NCBI RefSeq assembly: GCF_004522105.1
Contig: NZ_SPUJ01000003.1
Location: 620,001 to 684,000 of the forward strand
Reading direction: 5' to 3'
From: Nocardioides sp. 1609
GTDB taxonomy: Bacteria > Actinomycetota > Actinomycetes > Propionibacteriales > Nocardioidaceae
DNA length: 64,000 nt
Shown here: piece after piece, positions 22,202 to 33,571 of the stretch
Position numbering within the stretch: position 1 is the first letter of the stretch
Layout: every line of letters begins with the position of its first letter
Program-made: the position numbers and the translations under genes
Notes under the pieces: model-generated
Seen by the model: only the letters and a program-made list of their open reading frames with translations
Databases searched by the model: none
Told to the model about the DNA's origin: nothing

Positions 22202-23155
22202 CTAGCCCTTCTTGGCCTCGATCTGCTCGGTGGCGGCCGGGAGGACCTTGTGCAGGTCGCCCACGACGCCGAAGTCGACGAGCTCGAAGATCGGCGCCTC
22301 GTCGTCCTTGTTGACCGCGACGATGGTCTTCGAGGTCTGCATGCCGGCGCGGTGCTGGATCGCGCCGGAGATGCCGTTGGCGACGTAGAGCTGCGGCGAG
22401 ACGACCTTGCCGGTCTGCCCGACCTGGAAGCTGTGCGGCATCCAGCCGGAGTCGACGGCGGCGCGCGAGGCGCCCACCGCGGCGCCGAGCGCGTCGGCCA
22501 GGCCCTCGATCGGGGCGAAGTCGCCACCGGTGCCGCGGCCGCCGGAGACCACGATCGCGGCCTCGGTCAGCTCGGGCCGGCCGGTCGCCTTGCGGGGCTG
22601 GGAGGCGACGATCTGGGCGGTCTTCGCGGCGTCGGAGATGGTCGGGGCGAACTCCTCGACCGTGCCTGCGCCTGCGGTCTCGTCGGGCGTCGCCGAGTTG
22701 GGCTTGACCGTGATGATCGGGGTGCCCCGGGTGACCTTCGCCTGCACGGTGAAGTTGCCGGCGAAGACCGACTGCGTGGTGGTGCCGTCGTCGGCCACGT
22801 CGACCGCGTCGGTGATGATGCCGGACTCGAGGCGGATCGCCAGGCGGCCGGCGATCTCCTTGCCCTCGTAGCCCGAGACCAGGAGGATCGCCGCGGGCGA
22901 GCTCTTCTCGGCGATCTGCTGCAGCACCTCGACCTTGGGCACGACGAGGTAGCCCTTGATCTCGGTGTCGTCGACGACGTAGACCTTCTCGGCACCGAAC
23001 GCCTTCAGCTTCTCGGTGGCCGCGGCCGCCTTGTCGGCGCCGCCGATGAAGACCGCGGCGGGCTCGCCGAGCTTCTTGGCGAGCGCGAGCAGCTCGAGGG
23101 TGGGCTTGCGGACCGCTCCGTCGACGTGGTCGACGAGTACCAGGACCTCAGACAT
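22202..23155 (-). CDS. etfA: Electron transfer flavoprotein alpha subunit
   Basis: 317-aa FAD-binding subunit of ETF, which carries electrons from acyl-CoA dehydrogenases to the quinone pool. The C-terminal FAD domain has [10 protein letters not shown] followed by [28 protein letters not shown] and [12 protein letters not shown]. It is 46 bases downstream of etfB in the same direction. ATG 23155 gives the family start [10 protein letters not shown]. Confidence 0.97.
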   Translation of the reverse strand: MSEVLVLVDHVDGAVRKPTLELLALAKKLGEPAAVFIGGADKAAAATEKLKAFGAEKVYVVDDTEIKGYLVVPKVEVLQQIAEKSSPAAILLVSGYEGKEIAGRLAIRLESGIITDAVDVADDGTTTQSVFAGNFTVQAKVTRGTPIITVKPNSATPDETAGAGTVEEFAPTISDAAKTAQIVASQPRKATGRPELTEAAIVVSGGRGTGGDFAPIEGLADALGAAVGASRAAVDSGWMPHSFQVGQTGKVVSPQLYVANGISGAIQHRAGMQTSKTIVAVNKDDEAPIFELVDFGVVGDLHKVLPAATEQIEAKKG

Positions 23156-23201
23156 GTCTTCGTTCGCTCTCTTCCCTGTATCCCGGACTCTCTGGGCCGG
23201 C

Positions 23202-24011
23202 TCAGATGAACTTCTTGGACGCGAGGAACTCGGTGAGCGCCGTGGCGCCCGACCCGTCCTCGTCCTTGACGATCTCGCCGGCGGTCCGCGGGGGCCGCTC
23301 GGTGGTGTCGGTGACCTCGCTCCAGGCGACCGAGAGGCCGACCTGGTCGGCCTCCAGGCCGATGTCGGCGAGGGTGTAGGTCTCCAGCGGCTTCTTCTTC
23401 GCCGCCATGATCCCCTTGAACGACGGGTAGCGGGCCTCACCGGACTGGTCGGTCACCGAGAGCACCAGCGGCATCGTGCCGCCGATGACCTCGGTGGCGG
23501 TGTCGCCGTCGCGCTTGATGCGGACCTGGTCGCCCTGGGTCTCGATGACCGAGGCGAAGGTGACCTGCGGGAGGCCGAGCCGCTCGGCGAGCATCGCCGG
23601 GACGACGGAGCCGGACGCGTCGGTCGAGGCCATGCCGCACACGACGAGGTCGACCTTCCCGTCCTCGAGCGTGGCGCCGATCTTCTCGACGGCCTTGGCC
23701 AGCACGAGGGACGTCGCGGCGTAGTCGGACCCGGCGATCGCCTCGTCGCTCACGTGGACGCCCTTGTCGGCACCCATCTGCAGGGCCTTGCGGACGGCGT
23801 CCAGCGCCTTCTCGGGGCCGACGCAGAGCGCGGTGACGGTGACGTCCTCGCCCTCGCGCTTCTCCTTCAGCTGCAGGGCCTGCTCGACGGCGTACTCGTC
23901 GAGCTCCGACAGCAGCCCGTCGACGCCGACCCGGTCCACGGTGTTGTCCGACTCGAACCGCCGGTCGGCGGTGGCGTCGGGGACGTACTTCACACAGACG
24001 ACAATGTTCAT
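23202..24011 (-). CDS. etfB: Electron transfer flavoprotein beta subunit
   Basis: 269-aa AMP-binding subunit of ETF. It begins MNIVVCVKYVPDATADRRF and contains GADKGVHVSD and the ETF-beta signature region RLGLPQVTFASVIE with IMAAKKKPLE near the C terminus. Directly upstream of etfA. A GTTACC-type motif at 24084-24096, 73 bases upstream of the start, is shared with ccrA and the 3-hydroxyacyl-CoA dehydrogenase gene. Confidence 0.97.
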   Translation of the reverse strand: MNIVVCVKYVPDATADRRFESDNTVDRVGVDGLLSELDEYAVEQALQLKEKREGEDVTVTALCVGPEKALDAVRKALQMGADKGVHVSDEAIAGSDYAATSLVLAKAVEKIGATLEDGKVDLVVCGMASTDASGSVVPAMLAERLGLPQVTFASVIETQGDQVRIKRDGDTATEVIGGTMPLVLSVTDQSGEARYPSFKGIMAAKKKPLETYTLADIGLEADQVGLSVAWSEVTDTTERPPRTAGEIVKDEDGSGATALTEFLASKKFI

Positions 24012-24083
24012 GGTGGTGTGGCCCGGAGGGCCCCTCCTGATGCACTCGGCGGGCCGGCGGCCCGGATGATGCGACGTTGGCAG

Positions 24084-24096
24084 GTTACCGCCGAGT
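24084..24096 (+). promoter_or_regulatory. GTTACC-type motif upstream of etfB
   Basis: GTTACC-GCCG-AGT, matching the motifs at 51800 (ccrA) and 61178 (3-hydroxyacyl-CoA dehydrogenase, opposite strand) in about eleven of thirteen positions. Candidate operator of a fatty-acid-oxidation regulator. Confidence 0.4.
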
Positions 24097-24167
24097 CAAC
24101 ACGTTGGGACCACCCGCACCCAGAGCACGCGGTGCGACGTGCGCCACACCTCCGCGACGGCTCCCGG

Positions 24168-24635
24168 TCAGGGTCGGACGAGCCGGTCGACGATCCGTCC
24201 CACGATCAGCCAGACGATCGCGGCGATCCCGTAGTTGAAGAGCGCGGTCTTGGTGTCCTGGGTCTCCGCCAGCGTGGTGTCGAAGTCCTTGATCGGGTTG
24301 CTGAGGTCGAAGAAGCCGAGGTCGACGTCGTCGGCACGCTCGACCACGAACCTGACCAGGTCGTTGGCGGGGTTGGCCTCGAGCGCGATCATCAGCACGG
24401 CCGAGGCCAGGATCAGGGCGAAGAGCACGCAGACCGCCCACAGCAGGCGCGCCACCGCGATCCGTGCCTTCGCGAGGTCCATGCCGGGAAGGGTACGACC
24501 CTTCCCCGGGTCCTTCTCGGGAGCCTTCTCGGTGGCCTTCTCAGGAGCCTTCCCGGTGGACGACGTCTCCTCGCCGCCCCCGGGCGCGACCGGCTCCTGC
24601 CTCGGGGCGTCGGTCGTCGTCTTCTCGTCACTCAT
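24168..24635 (-). CDS. Two-helix membrane protein with Lys/Glu/Pro-rich N terminus
   Basis: 155-aa protein. The first ~55 residues are disordered and repetitive (KAPEKATEKAPEKDPGKG), then come a basic stretch and two hydrophobic segments (LLWAVCVLFALILASAVLM and YGIAAIVWLIVGRIV) flanking an acidic loop. No function is recognised. ATG 24635 is preceded by GGAGG, and that site is the first of three GGAGG copies inside a 13-bp tandem repeat. Confidence 0.7.
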   Translation of the reverse strand: MSDEKTTTDAPRQEPVAPGGGEETSSTGKAPEKATEKAPEKDPGKGRTLPGMDLAKARIAVARLLWAVCVLFALILASAVLMIALEANPANDLVRFVVERADDVDLGFFDLSNPIKDFDTTLAETQDTKTALFNYGIAAIVWLIVGRIVDRLVRP

Positions 24636-24641
24636 GTCGGT

Positions 24642-24684
24642 CCTCCGGTTCGGGCCTCCGGGTCGGGCCTCCGGGTCGGGCCTC
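24642..24684 (-). repeat. 13-bp tandem repeat carrying three ribosome-binding-like sites
   Basis: Three to four copies of a 13-bp unit (plus strand CCTCCGGGTCGGG and variants). On the minus strand each of three copies presents GGAGG, at 24646-24642, 24659-24655 and 24672-24668, the nearest six bases from the ATG at 24635. Confidence 0.75.
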
Positions 24685-24743
24685 GTCGCGGGGTGAAGAC
24701 TGTCACACGGTGACGCGGATAGATACGCCCCGACGACCCTCGG

Positions 24744-25523
24744 TCAGCGCCCGACGAACGTCGCCCGGCCCGGCCCGCTCTCGACGAACGACGTCATGCC
24801 GCGGGTGCGGTCCTCGGTCGCGAAGAGCGCGGCGAACTGCTGGCGCTCGATCTCGAGGCCGGTCTCGAGGTCGGTCTCGAGACCGCGGTCGATGCTCTCC
24901 TTGGCCGCGCGCAGCGCGAGCGCCGCGGCCGAGGAGAACTGCGCGGCCCAGGCCACGGCGGTGTCGTAGACCTCGGCCGCCGGGACGAGGCGGTCGACCA
25001 GTCCGATCGCGAGCGCCTCCTCGGCCTTCACGAACCGGCCGGTGAAGATCAGGTCCTTGGCCCGGCTCGGTCCGACCAGCCGGGAGAGCCGCTGGGTGCC
25101 GCCGGCGCCGGGGATGATGCCGAGCAGCACCTCGGGCTGGCCGAGCGTGGCGTCGTCGGCCGCGATGCGGACGTCGGCGGCCAGGGCCAGCTCGCACCCC
25201 CCGCCGAGCGCGTAGCCGGTGATCGCCGCGACCACGGGCTTGGGGATCCGGGCGACGGCCGTCACGGCCGAGGAGACCGATGCGGAGAGCTTGACCATCT
25301 CGGCGTGGGAGAGGTCGGCCATCTCCTTGACGTCGTTGCCGGCGGCGAAGACCCGCTCGCCGCCGTACACGACCACGGCGCGGACGTCGTCCCGCTCGCT
25401 CGCCTCGGCGGCAGCGGCCCGCAGCTCGTGCTGGACCTGGACGCTGATCGCGTTCATCTTCGGCCGGTCCAGCCGGATGGTGCCGACGCCGTCGTTGACC
25501 TCGAGCCGCACGAACTCCGCCAT
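24744..25523 (-). CDS. Enoyl-CoA hydratase/isomerase
   Basis: 259-aa crotonase-fold enzyme that hydrates 2-enoyl-CoA in beta-oxidation. Oxyanion-hole segments are VFAAGNDVKEMADL and ITGYALGGGCELALAADVRIA; the catalytic glutamate region is LGQPEVLLGIIPGAGGTQRL. Note the short duplicated RGLETDLETGLEIER near residue 220. ATG 25523 has a GAGAGGA site. Related family members can be isomerases, so the exact step is not certain. Divergent from glgX. Confidence 0.9.
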   Translation of the reverse strand: MAEFVRLEVNDGVGTIRLDRPKMNAISVQVQHELRAAAAEASERDDVRAVVVYGGERVFAAGNDVKEMADLSHAEMVKLSASVSSAVTAVARIPKPVVAAITGYALGGGCELALAADVRIAADDATLGQPEVLLGIIPGAGGTQRLSRLVGPSRAKDLIFTGRFVKAEEALAIGLVDRLVPAAEVYDTAVAWAAQFSSAAALALRAAKESIDRGLETDLETGLEIERQQFAALFATEDRTRGMTSFVESGPGRATFVGR

Positions 25524-25602
25524 GTCGTTCCTCTCCCCTGCCCTCGCGCGGCCGGTGAGCCGCTGCGTCCTGCCTATCATTGCGCGCCCTATCATCGGCC
25601 GA

Positions 25603-27759
<2,157 letters not shown>

Positions 27760-27829
27760 CCGGCCCGGCCCCCGTCCGGGGCGAGGTCAAGGGAATCCCC
27801 TCGTCACGAGCCCCGCGATCCGTGCTGGC

Positions 27830-28066
27830 ATGGCCTGCATGGTGTCCCACGCAGCAGGAAGCCCGTCCCGCCGGGCCGACCCCCAGCCCAGCCGGCGTCA
27901 CGTCCTCCTCGGCCTCGGCGCCGCCGGAGCGGCCCCGCTGCTCCTGACGCTGCCGCCCGCGGCCGGTGCTGCGCAGGCCGCCCCGGCCGGCACGGAGCTC
28001 GCCGAGTGCCTGGCCGACCTCGTCGAGAGCGGGGCGGTGACACGTGGCGATCTCGTGGCTCGCTGA
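27830..28066 (+). CDS. Tat-type secreted leader ORF upstream of amidase
   Basis: 78-aa ORF with a twin-arginine-like signal, PSRRHVLLGLGAAGAAPLLL, an Ala-rich cleavage region and only ~30 residues after it (GTELAECLADLVESGAVTRG). Its last 23 bases overlap the start of the amidase ORF in another frame. The amidase itself has no signal peptide, so the two may be one gene split by a frameshift, or a coupled pair. ATG 27839 is an alternative start. Confidence 0.55.
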   Translation: MACMVSHAAGSPSRRADPQPSRRHVLLGLGAAGAAPLLLTLPPAAGAAQAAPAGTELAECLADLVESGAVTRGDLVAR

Positions 28067-28874
28067 CGTCCTGCGCGGAGCGGGGGTCCAGGTCGTCGAG
28101 GAGGGCAACTGGCTGGCCCGCAGCGCCGGCTCGGGGTTCGACCCGATCGGCGTCCTGTGGCACCACACCGCGGCGCCGAGCAGCGCCGCCAACCCGGCGC
28201 CCGCGCTCACCGTGTGCATCGACGGTCGCGCCGACCTGCCCGGCCCGCTGTGCCAGGCCCTCGTCGACCACCACGGCGTCTTCCACGTCATCAGCGGCAA
28301 CCGCGCCAACCACGCCGGCGCCTGCCGCGGCTCCGGTCCGATCCCGGCCGGCGACGGCAACACCCTGATGATCGGGTGGGAGATCGACTACGCCGGCGAC
28401 GGTGGCGGCGGGCAGGTCCAGGAGATGACCCAGGCCCAGTACGACGCCTCGGTCGCCGCGACCGCCGCGGTCCTCACCCACCTCGGTCGCGACGCGTCGC
28501 ACGCCCGGGGCCACCGCGAGACCAGCACCAGCGGCAAGATCGACCCGTCGTTCATCGACCTCGACGCGATGCGCGCCGACGTCGCCGCGGCCATGGGCGG
28601 CACTCCCCCGGAGCCGCCCGCGGGGACGCCGTTCCAGACCTGGGTCGCGAACGTCAACGTGCGCCCCACCCCCGACACCTCGGGCGCCCCCGTCGGCCGG
28701 CTCGCCAGCCCGACCACGGTCCACGTGGTCTGCGAGGCGGTCGGCGAGACCGTCACCGCCGAGGGCTACACCAACGACCGCTGGGCGAGGATCTCCAGCC
28801 CGGTCGCCGGCTACATCTCCAACATCTTCATCCAAGGACCCGCCCAGCTCCCCGTCGCGGCCTGCCCGATCTAG
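28044..28874 (+). CDS. N-acetylmuramoyl-L-alanine amidase with C-terminal SH3-like domain
   Basis: 276-aa cell-wall hydrolase. The amidase_2-type zinc domain shows GVLWHHTAAP, NHAGACRG, MIGWEIDYAG and HARGHRETSTSGKIDPSF; after a Pro-rich linker a bacterial SH3 domain (VNVRPTPDTSGAPVGRL ... RWARIS) follows. It cleaves the MurNAc-L-Ala bond of peptidoglycan. GTG 28044 overlaps the Tat-leader ORF; no secretion signal is present in this frame. It resembles phage endolysins in domain order, but no phage genes are nearby. Its TAG stop shares bases with the stop of glgP. Confidence 0.85.
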   Translation: MAISWLADVLRGAGVQVVEEGNWLARSAGSGFDPIGVLWHHTAAPSSAANPAPALTVCIDGRADLPGPLCQALVDHHGVFHVISGNRANHAGACRGSGPIPAGDGNTLMIGWEIDYAGDGGGGQVQEMTQAQYDASVAATAAVLTHLGRDASHARGHRETSTSGKIDPSFIDLDAMRADVAAAMGGTPPEPPAGTPFQTWVANVNVRPTPDTSGAPVGRLASPTTVHVVCEAVGETVTAEGYTNDRWARISSPVAGYISNIFIQGPAQLPVAACPI

Positions 28875-31471
28875 GCGGTCGCGACGACACCCAGCTCGGC
28901 GTACGACGTGAGCAGCCCGTTGCTCGGGACGACGCGGACGGTGTAGCCGAAGGGGCCGCTGCGGTCCAGCGCGAGGGTGCCGTCGAAGCGGTGCCGGCCG
29001 CCCTCGTAGGTCTCGGCGAGGTCGAGGGTGACGAAGGCGGTGTCGACGAGGGTGTCGTCGGACTGCACGCGCCCGTGGACCAGCTGCACCTCGACGTCGT
29101 CGGGTGCGAGCGCACCGAGCGAGACGAAGGCGCGGGCGCTCAGGAGGCCGCCGACCTCGGCGGCGTCGCCGACGCCGCTGCTCTCGACGTGCTCGACCTT
29201 GACCTCGGGCCAGGCGCCCTTGACGCGCGCCTTCCAGACGGCGAGCTCGCGGGCGCCGGCGTAGTCGGAGTTGAGCGCGCGGGCGTTGACGGCGGCCGGT
29301 GCGTAGAGCTGCCGGGTGTAGTCGCGCACCATGCGGGTCGCGAGCACCTTCGGGCCGAGGGACTTCAGCGTGTGCCGCAGCATCTCGACCCAGCGGGTCG
29401 GGACGCCGTCTGCGTCGAGGTCGTAGAAGCGCGGGGCGACCTCGTTCTCGATGAGGTCGTAGAGCGCCGCGGCCTCGAGGTCGTCACGCTTGTCGATGTC
29501 GGCGACGCCGTCGGCGGTCGGGATGGCCCAGCCGTTCTCGCCGTCGTACCACTCGTCCCACCAGCCGTCGAGCACCGAGAGGTTGAGGCCGCCGTTGAGG
29601 GCGGCCTTCATGCCGGAGGTGCCGCAGGCCTCGTAGGGGCGCAGCGGGTTGTTGAGCCAGACGTCGCAGCCGGGGTAGAGCGGCTTGGCCATCGCGATGT
29701 CGTAGTTGGGCAGGAAGACGATGCGGTGCCGGATCGCGGGGTCGTCGGAGAGCCGGACGATGTCCTGGATCAGCTTCTTGCCGCCGTCGTCGGCGGGGTG
29801 CGCCTTGCCGGCGATCACGAGCTGGATCGGCCGCTCGGGGTGCAGCAGCAGCGCCTTGAGCCGCTCGGGCTCGCGCATCATCAGCGTCAGCCGCTTGTAG
29901 GACGCCGCCCGGCGCGCGAAGCCGATCGTGAGGACGTCGGGGTCGAGCGCGTCCTCGATCCACTTCAGCTCGGCCTTGGCCGCGCCGCGCTTCTCCCACG
30001 ACCTCGCGAGCCGCTTGCGCGCGTCGACGACGAGACGCTCGCGCAGGACCCGCTTGACCGACCAGACGTCGGTGCCGGGCACGCGGTCGACGGCGTCCCA
30101 GAAGCTCTCGGCGTCGTCGGCGCCGCCGTCGGCACCCTGCGACGTCGCCAGGCCGAACACCTCGCGCGCCACCCAGCTCGGCGCGTGGACGCCGTTGGTG
30201 ATCGAGCCGATCGGGACCTCGGCCTCGTCGAAGGCCGGCCACAGGCCGTTGAACATCCCCCGGCTGACCTCGCCGTGCAGGCGGGAGACGCCGTTGGCCC
30301 GCTGCGCCAGGCGGAAGCCCATGACGGCCATGTTGAAGACCGAGGCGTCGCCGTCGGCGTAGTCCTCGGTGCCGAGCGCGAGGATCCGCTCGGTCGGGAC
30401 GCCGGGCGTCGCGCCCGCGTCGACGTGGAGGTACTGCTCGACCAGCGAGCGCGGGAAGCGGTCGATGCCGGCGGGCACCGGGGTGTGGGTCGTGAAGACG
30501 GTCGAGGCGCGGCCCACCTCGAGGGCGGTCTCGAAGTCGAGGCCGGGGCCGTCGGCGGCGACGGTGAGCTCGCGGATCCGCTCGATCCCGAGGAAGCCGG
30601 CGTGGCCCTCGTTGGTGTGGAAGACCTCGGGCTCGGGGCTGCCGGTGATGCGGGCGTGGGCGCGCAGCGCCCGGACGCCGCCGACGCCGAGCAGGAGCTC
30701 CTGGCGCAGCCGGTGCTCGGAGTTGCCGCCGTAGAGCCGGTCGGTGACGTCGACGTAGTGGTCGGGGTTGCCCTCGACGTCGGTGTCGAGCATCAGCAGC
30801 GGCACGCGACCGACGCTGGCGACCCAGATCCGCGCGATCAGGTCGGGGCCGTCGGGCATCTGGATCGCGATGGTCGCGCCGGAGCCGTCGGGCTCGCGCA
30901 GCAGGGAGATGGGGAGCTCGTCGGGGTCGAGCACCGGGTAGGTCTCCTGCTGCCAGCCCTCGCGGGAGAGCGACTGCTTGAAGTAGCCGTGCCGGTAGAG
31001 CAGGCCGACGCCGATGATCGGGACGCCGAGGTCGCTGGCGGCCTTGAGGTGGTCGCCGGCCAGGATGCCGAGACCGCCGGAGTACTGCGGGAGGACGGCA
31101 GTGATGCCGAACTCGGGCGAGAAGTAGGCGACCGTCCGCGGCCCGGGGGCACTGGTGTCGCTGCCCGACGCCATCCGTCGCTGGTACCAGCGGTCGGCGG
31201 TGAGATAGGTCTCGAGGTCGGCACGTGCCGCGCCGAGGCGGGCCAGGAAGCCCTCGTCGGCGGCGAGCTCGTCGAACCGGGCCCGGCCCACCGCCCCGAG
31301 CAGGCGCACCGGGTCGCGGCCCGTGGACTCCCACAGGACCGGGTCGACCTCGGCGAAGACGTCCTGCGTCTCGGGGTGCCAGGACCACCGCAGGTTGCCG
31401 GCCAGCTCGCCCAGGGGGGCGAGGGCCGGGGGCAGGACGGGACGGACGGTGAATCGACGGATGGCGCGCAC
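28871..31471 (-). CDS. glgP: Alpha-glucan (glycogen) phosphorylase
   Basis: 866-aa GT35 enzyme that releases glucose-1-phosphate from alpha-1,4-glucans. The N terminus matches the mycobacterial-type family (LGELAGNLRWSWHPETQDVF), with FSPEFGITAVLPQYSGGLG, FTTHTPVPAGIDRF and the pyridoxal-phosphate lysine region ACGTSGMKAALNGGLN. GTG 31471 is six bases after TACCTT (31483-31478), leaderless. A 16-bp palindrome (31493-31508) overlaps the -35 region and separates it from the divergent glgE operon, which makes the opposite product, so coordinated control is likely. Confidence 0.95.
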   Translation of the reverse strand: MRAIRRFTVRPVLPPALAPLGELAGNLRWSWHPETQDVFAEVDPVLWESTGRDPVRLLGAVGRARFDELAADEGFLARLGAARADLETYLTADRWYQRRMASGSDTSAPGPRTVAYFSPEFGITAVLPQYSGGLGILAGDHLKAASDLGVPIIGVGLLYRHGYFKQSLSREGWQQETYPVLDPDELPISLLREPDGSGATIAIQMPDGPDLIARIWVASVGRVPLLMLDTDVEGNPDHYVDVTDRLYGGNSEHRLRQELLLGVGGVRALRAHARITGSPEPEVFHTNEGHAGFLGIERIRELTVAADGPGLDFETALEVGRASTVFTTHTPVPAGIDRFPRSLVEQYLHVDAGATPGVPTERILALGTEDYADGDASVFNMAVMGFRLAQRANGVSRLHGEVSRGMFNGLWPAFDEAEVPIGSITNGVHAPSWVAREVFGLATSQGADGGADDAESFWDAVDRVPGTDVWSVKRVLRERLVVDARKRLARSWEKRGAAKAELKWIEDALDPDVLTIGFARRAASYKRLTLMMREPERLKALLLHPERPIQLVIAGKAHPADDGGKKLIQDIVRLSDDPAIRHRIVFLPNYDIAMAKPLYPGCDVWLNNPLRPYEACGTSGMKAALNGGLNLSVLDGWWDEWYDGENGWAIPTADGVADIDKRDDLEAAALYDLIENEVAPRFYDLDADGVPTRWVEMLRHTLKSLGPKVLATRMVRDYTRQLYAPAAVNARALNSDYAGARELAVWKARVKGAWPEVKVEHVESSGVGDAAEVGGLLSARAFVSLGALAPDDVEVQLVHGRVQSDDTLVDTAFVTLDLAETYEGGRHRFDGTLALDRSGPFGYTVRVVPSNGLLTSYAELGVVATA

Positions 31472-31492
31472 CCGCAGAAGGTACCGACATTT

Positions 31493-31508
31493 CTTGGATC
31501 GATCCAAG
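31493..31508. promoter_or_regulatory. Perfect 16-bp palindrome between glgP and glgE
   Basis: CTTGGATC-GATCCAAG is a perfect palindrome with a central CG, the shape of a LacI-family operator. It overlaps the putative -35 of glgP (TTGGAT, 18 bases from TACCTT) and lies 75 bases upstream of the glgE start. No LacI gene is in the window. Confidence 0.65.
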
Positions 31509-31582
31509 TGCCTGGACCGAGCCGGTGTCTTCACCCGCACGACGAGGTTGCACCACCACCGGCGACCAGCAAGGGTGAGTGC

Positions 31583-33571
31583 ATGGTCGGTCGAATCCCA
31601 GTCATGGACGTGCACCCCGTCGTGGACCTCGGGCGGCTCGCCGCCAAGGCGACCGTCGACGAGCCGTTCCCCGTCTCCGCGACGATCTTCCGCGAGGGTC
31701 ACGACAAGCTCGCCGCGGAGGTCGTGCTCATCTCGCCCAAGGGGAAGCGGCAGGCGCCGGTCCCGATGGTGCACCAGCCCGCCCCCGTCGACCGGTACGT
31801 CGCCTGGGTCACCCCCGACAAGCCCGGGGCCTGGACCTTCGAGGTGCACGCGTGGGCCGACCCGGTCGCCACCTGGCAGCACGCCGCCGGCATCAAGGTG
31901 CCGGCCGGCAGCGACGTCGAGCTCATGTTCACCGAGGCGCAGCTGCTGCTCGAGCGGGTCCTCGCCGACCTGCCGAAGGGCACCAAGGCCGAGAAGTCGG
32001 TGCTGACCGGCGCGCTGAGCGCGGCCGCCGACACCGCCCGCCCGCCCGAGGCCCGCCTGGCCCAGCTCATGTCCGACGACGTCACCGCCGTCCTCGCCGC
32101 CCACCCGCTGCGCGAGCTGGTCACCGTCGCCGGCCCGTTCCCGGCGTGGGCCGACCGCCAGCGCGCGCTGTACGGCAGCTGGTACGAGTTCTTCCCCCGC
32201 TCCGAGGGTGCGACCCAGGACGAGGTCACCGGCAAGGTGACCAGCGGCACGTTCCGCACGGCGTCCGAGCGGCTCGACGCCGTCGCCGCGATGGGCTTCG
32301 ACGTGATCTACCTGCCGCCGATCCACCCGATCGGCGAGGTGAACCGCAAGGGCCCCAACAACACCCTCACCCCCGGTCCCGACGACCCGGGCTCGCCGTG
32401 GGCGATCGGCAGCAAGGACGGCGGTCACGACGCCATCCACCCCGAGCTCGGCGACTTCGACGACTTCGACGCCTTCGTGGCGCGCGCCGGCGAGCTCGGT
32501 CTCGAGGTGGCCCTCGACCTCGCGCTGCAGGCCGCGCCCGACCACCCCTGGGTGACCAGCAACCCGGAGTGGTTCACCACCCGCGCCGACGGCACCATCG
32601 CCTACGCCGAGAACCCGCCGAAGAAGTACCAGGACATCTACCCGGTCAACTTCGACAACGACCCCAAGGGGATCTGCCGCGAGGTGCTGCGGATCGTGCG
32701 GCTGTGGATGAAGCACGGCGTCCGCATCTTCCGCGTCGACAACCCGCACACCAAGCCGCTGGCCTTCTGGGAGTGGCTGCTCGCCGAGGTGCGCCGCACC
32801 GACCCCGACGTCATCTTCCTGTCCGAGGCCTTCACCAGGCCGCCGATGATGCACGGTCTCGGCTCGGTCGGCTACCAGCAGAGCTACACCTACTTCACCT
32901 GGCGCACGCAGCGCTGGGAGATCGAGGAGTACCTGCGCGAGGTCAGCTCGGAGTCCGACCACGTGATGCGGCCGAACTTCTTCGTCAACACCCCCGACAT
33001 CCTCCACGAGTTCCTCCAGTACGGCGGCCCGCCGGCCTTCAAGATCCGCGCCGCCCTCGCCGCGACCAGCGTCCCGAGCTGGGGCGTGTACGCCGGCTAC
33101 GAGCTCTACGAGCACGTGGCCGTCAAGCCGGGCAGCGAGGAGTACCTCGACTCGGAGAAGTTCCAGATCAGGGTCCGCGACTGGGCCGCCGCCGACGCGG
33201 AGGAGCGCACCCTGGCGCCGTACCTCACCCGGCTCAACCAGGTCCGCCGCGACCACGTGGCGCTGCAGCGGCTGCGCAACATCACGATCCACGCGGCCGA
33301 CGACGAGAACGTCCTGGTCTTCTCCAAGCGCGCCACCACCGCGGAGGGCGAGGACGACACGGTGATCGTCGTCATCAACCTCGACCCGCACGGCACCCGC
33401 GAGACCACCGTGCACCTCGACATGCCGGCCCTCGGCCTCGGGTGGGACGACTCGTTCGTCGTCCACGACGAGATCACCGGCGCCGACTGGACCTGGGGCG
33501 AGCACGACTACGTCCGGCTCGACCCGCACCACGAACCGGCCCACGTGCTGGTCGTCAGGAGGCCCGCATGA
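31583..33571 (+). CDS. glgE: Alpha-1,4-glucan:maltose-1-phosphate maltosyltransferase
   Basis: 662-aa GH13_3 enzyme that extends alpha-glucan using maltose-1-phosphate. An N-terminal beta domain ([21 protein letters not shown]) precedes a helical dimer domain and the barrel; catalytic segments are [19 protein letters not shown], the nucleophile in [10 protein letters not shown], the acid in [10 protein letters not shown] and [12 protein letters not shown]. The next three genes overlap it and each other, forming the complete treS-mak-glgE-glgB trehalose-to-glucan pathway. ATG 31583 has only a weak AAGGGTGAG site. Confidence 0.96.
   Translation: MVGRIPVMDVHPVVDLGRLAAKATVDEPFPVSATIFREGHDKLAAEVVLISPKGKRQAPVPMVHQPAPVDRYVAWVTPDKPGAWTFEVHAWADPVATWQHAAGIKVPAGSDVELMFTEAQLLLERVLADLPKGTKAEKSVLTGALSAAADTARPPEARLAQLMSDDVTAVLAAHPLRELVTVAGPFPAWADRQRALYGSWYEFFPRSEGATQDEVTGKVTSGTFRTASERLDAVAAMGFDVIYLPPIHPIGEVNRKGPNNTLTPGPDDPGSPWAIGSKDGGHDAIHPELGDFDDFDAFVARAGELGLEVALDLALQAAPDHPWVTSNPEWFTTRADGTIAYAENPPKKYQDIYPVNFDNDPKGICREVLRIVRLWMKHGVRIFRVDNPHTKPLAFWEWLLAEVRRTDPDVIFLSEAFTRPPMMHGLGSVGYQQSYTYFTWRTQRWEIEEYLREVSSESDHVMRPNFFVNTPDILHEFLQYGGPPAFKIRAALAATSVPSWGVYAGYELYEHVAVKPGSEEYLDSEKFQIRVRDWAAADAEERTLAPYLTRLNQVRRDHVALQRLRNITIHAADDENVLVFSKRATTAEGEDDTVIVVINLDPHGTRETTVHLDMPALGLGWDDSFVVHDEITGADWTWGEHDYVRLDPHHEPAHVLVVRRPA

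Noticed and set aside
28044..28874. The amidase as a prophage endolysin
   Set aside because: No holin, structural, integrase or att-like genes are near; it sits between glycogen genes with host-like composition.
28871..33544. A 1557-codon open frame on the minus strand, far longer than glgP
   Set aside because: Its first ~690 codons are antisense to glgE and have shadow composition (Gly/Val/Arg-rich, no domain). Only the part from GTG 31471 is a real protein.
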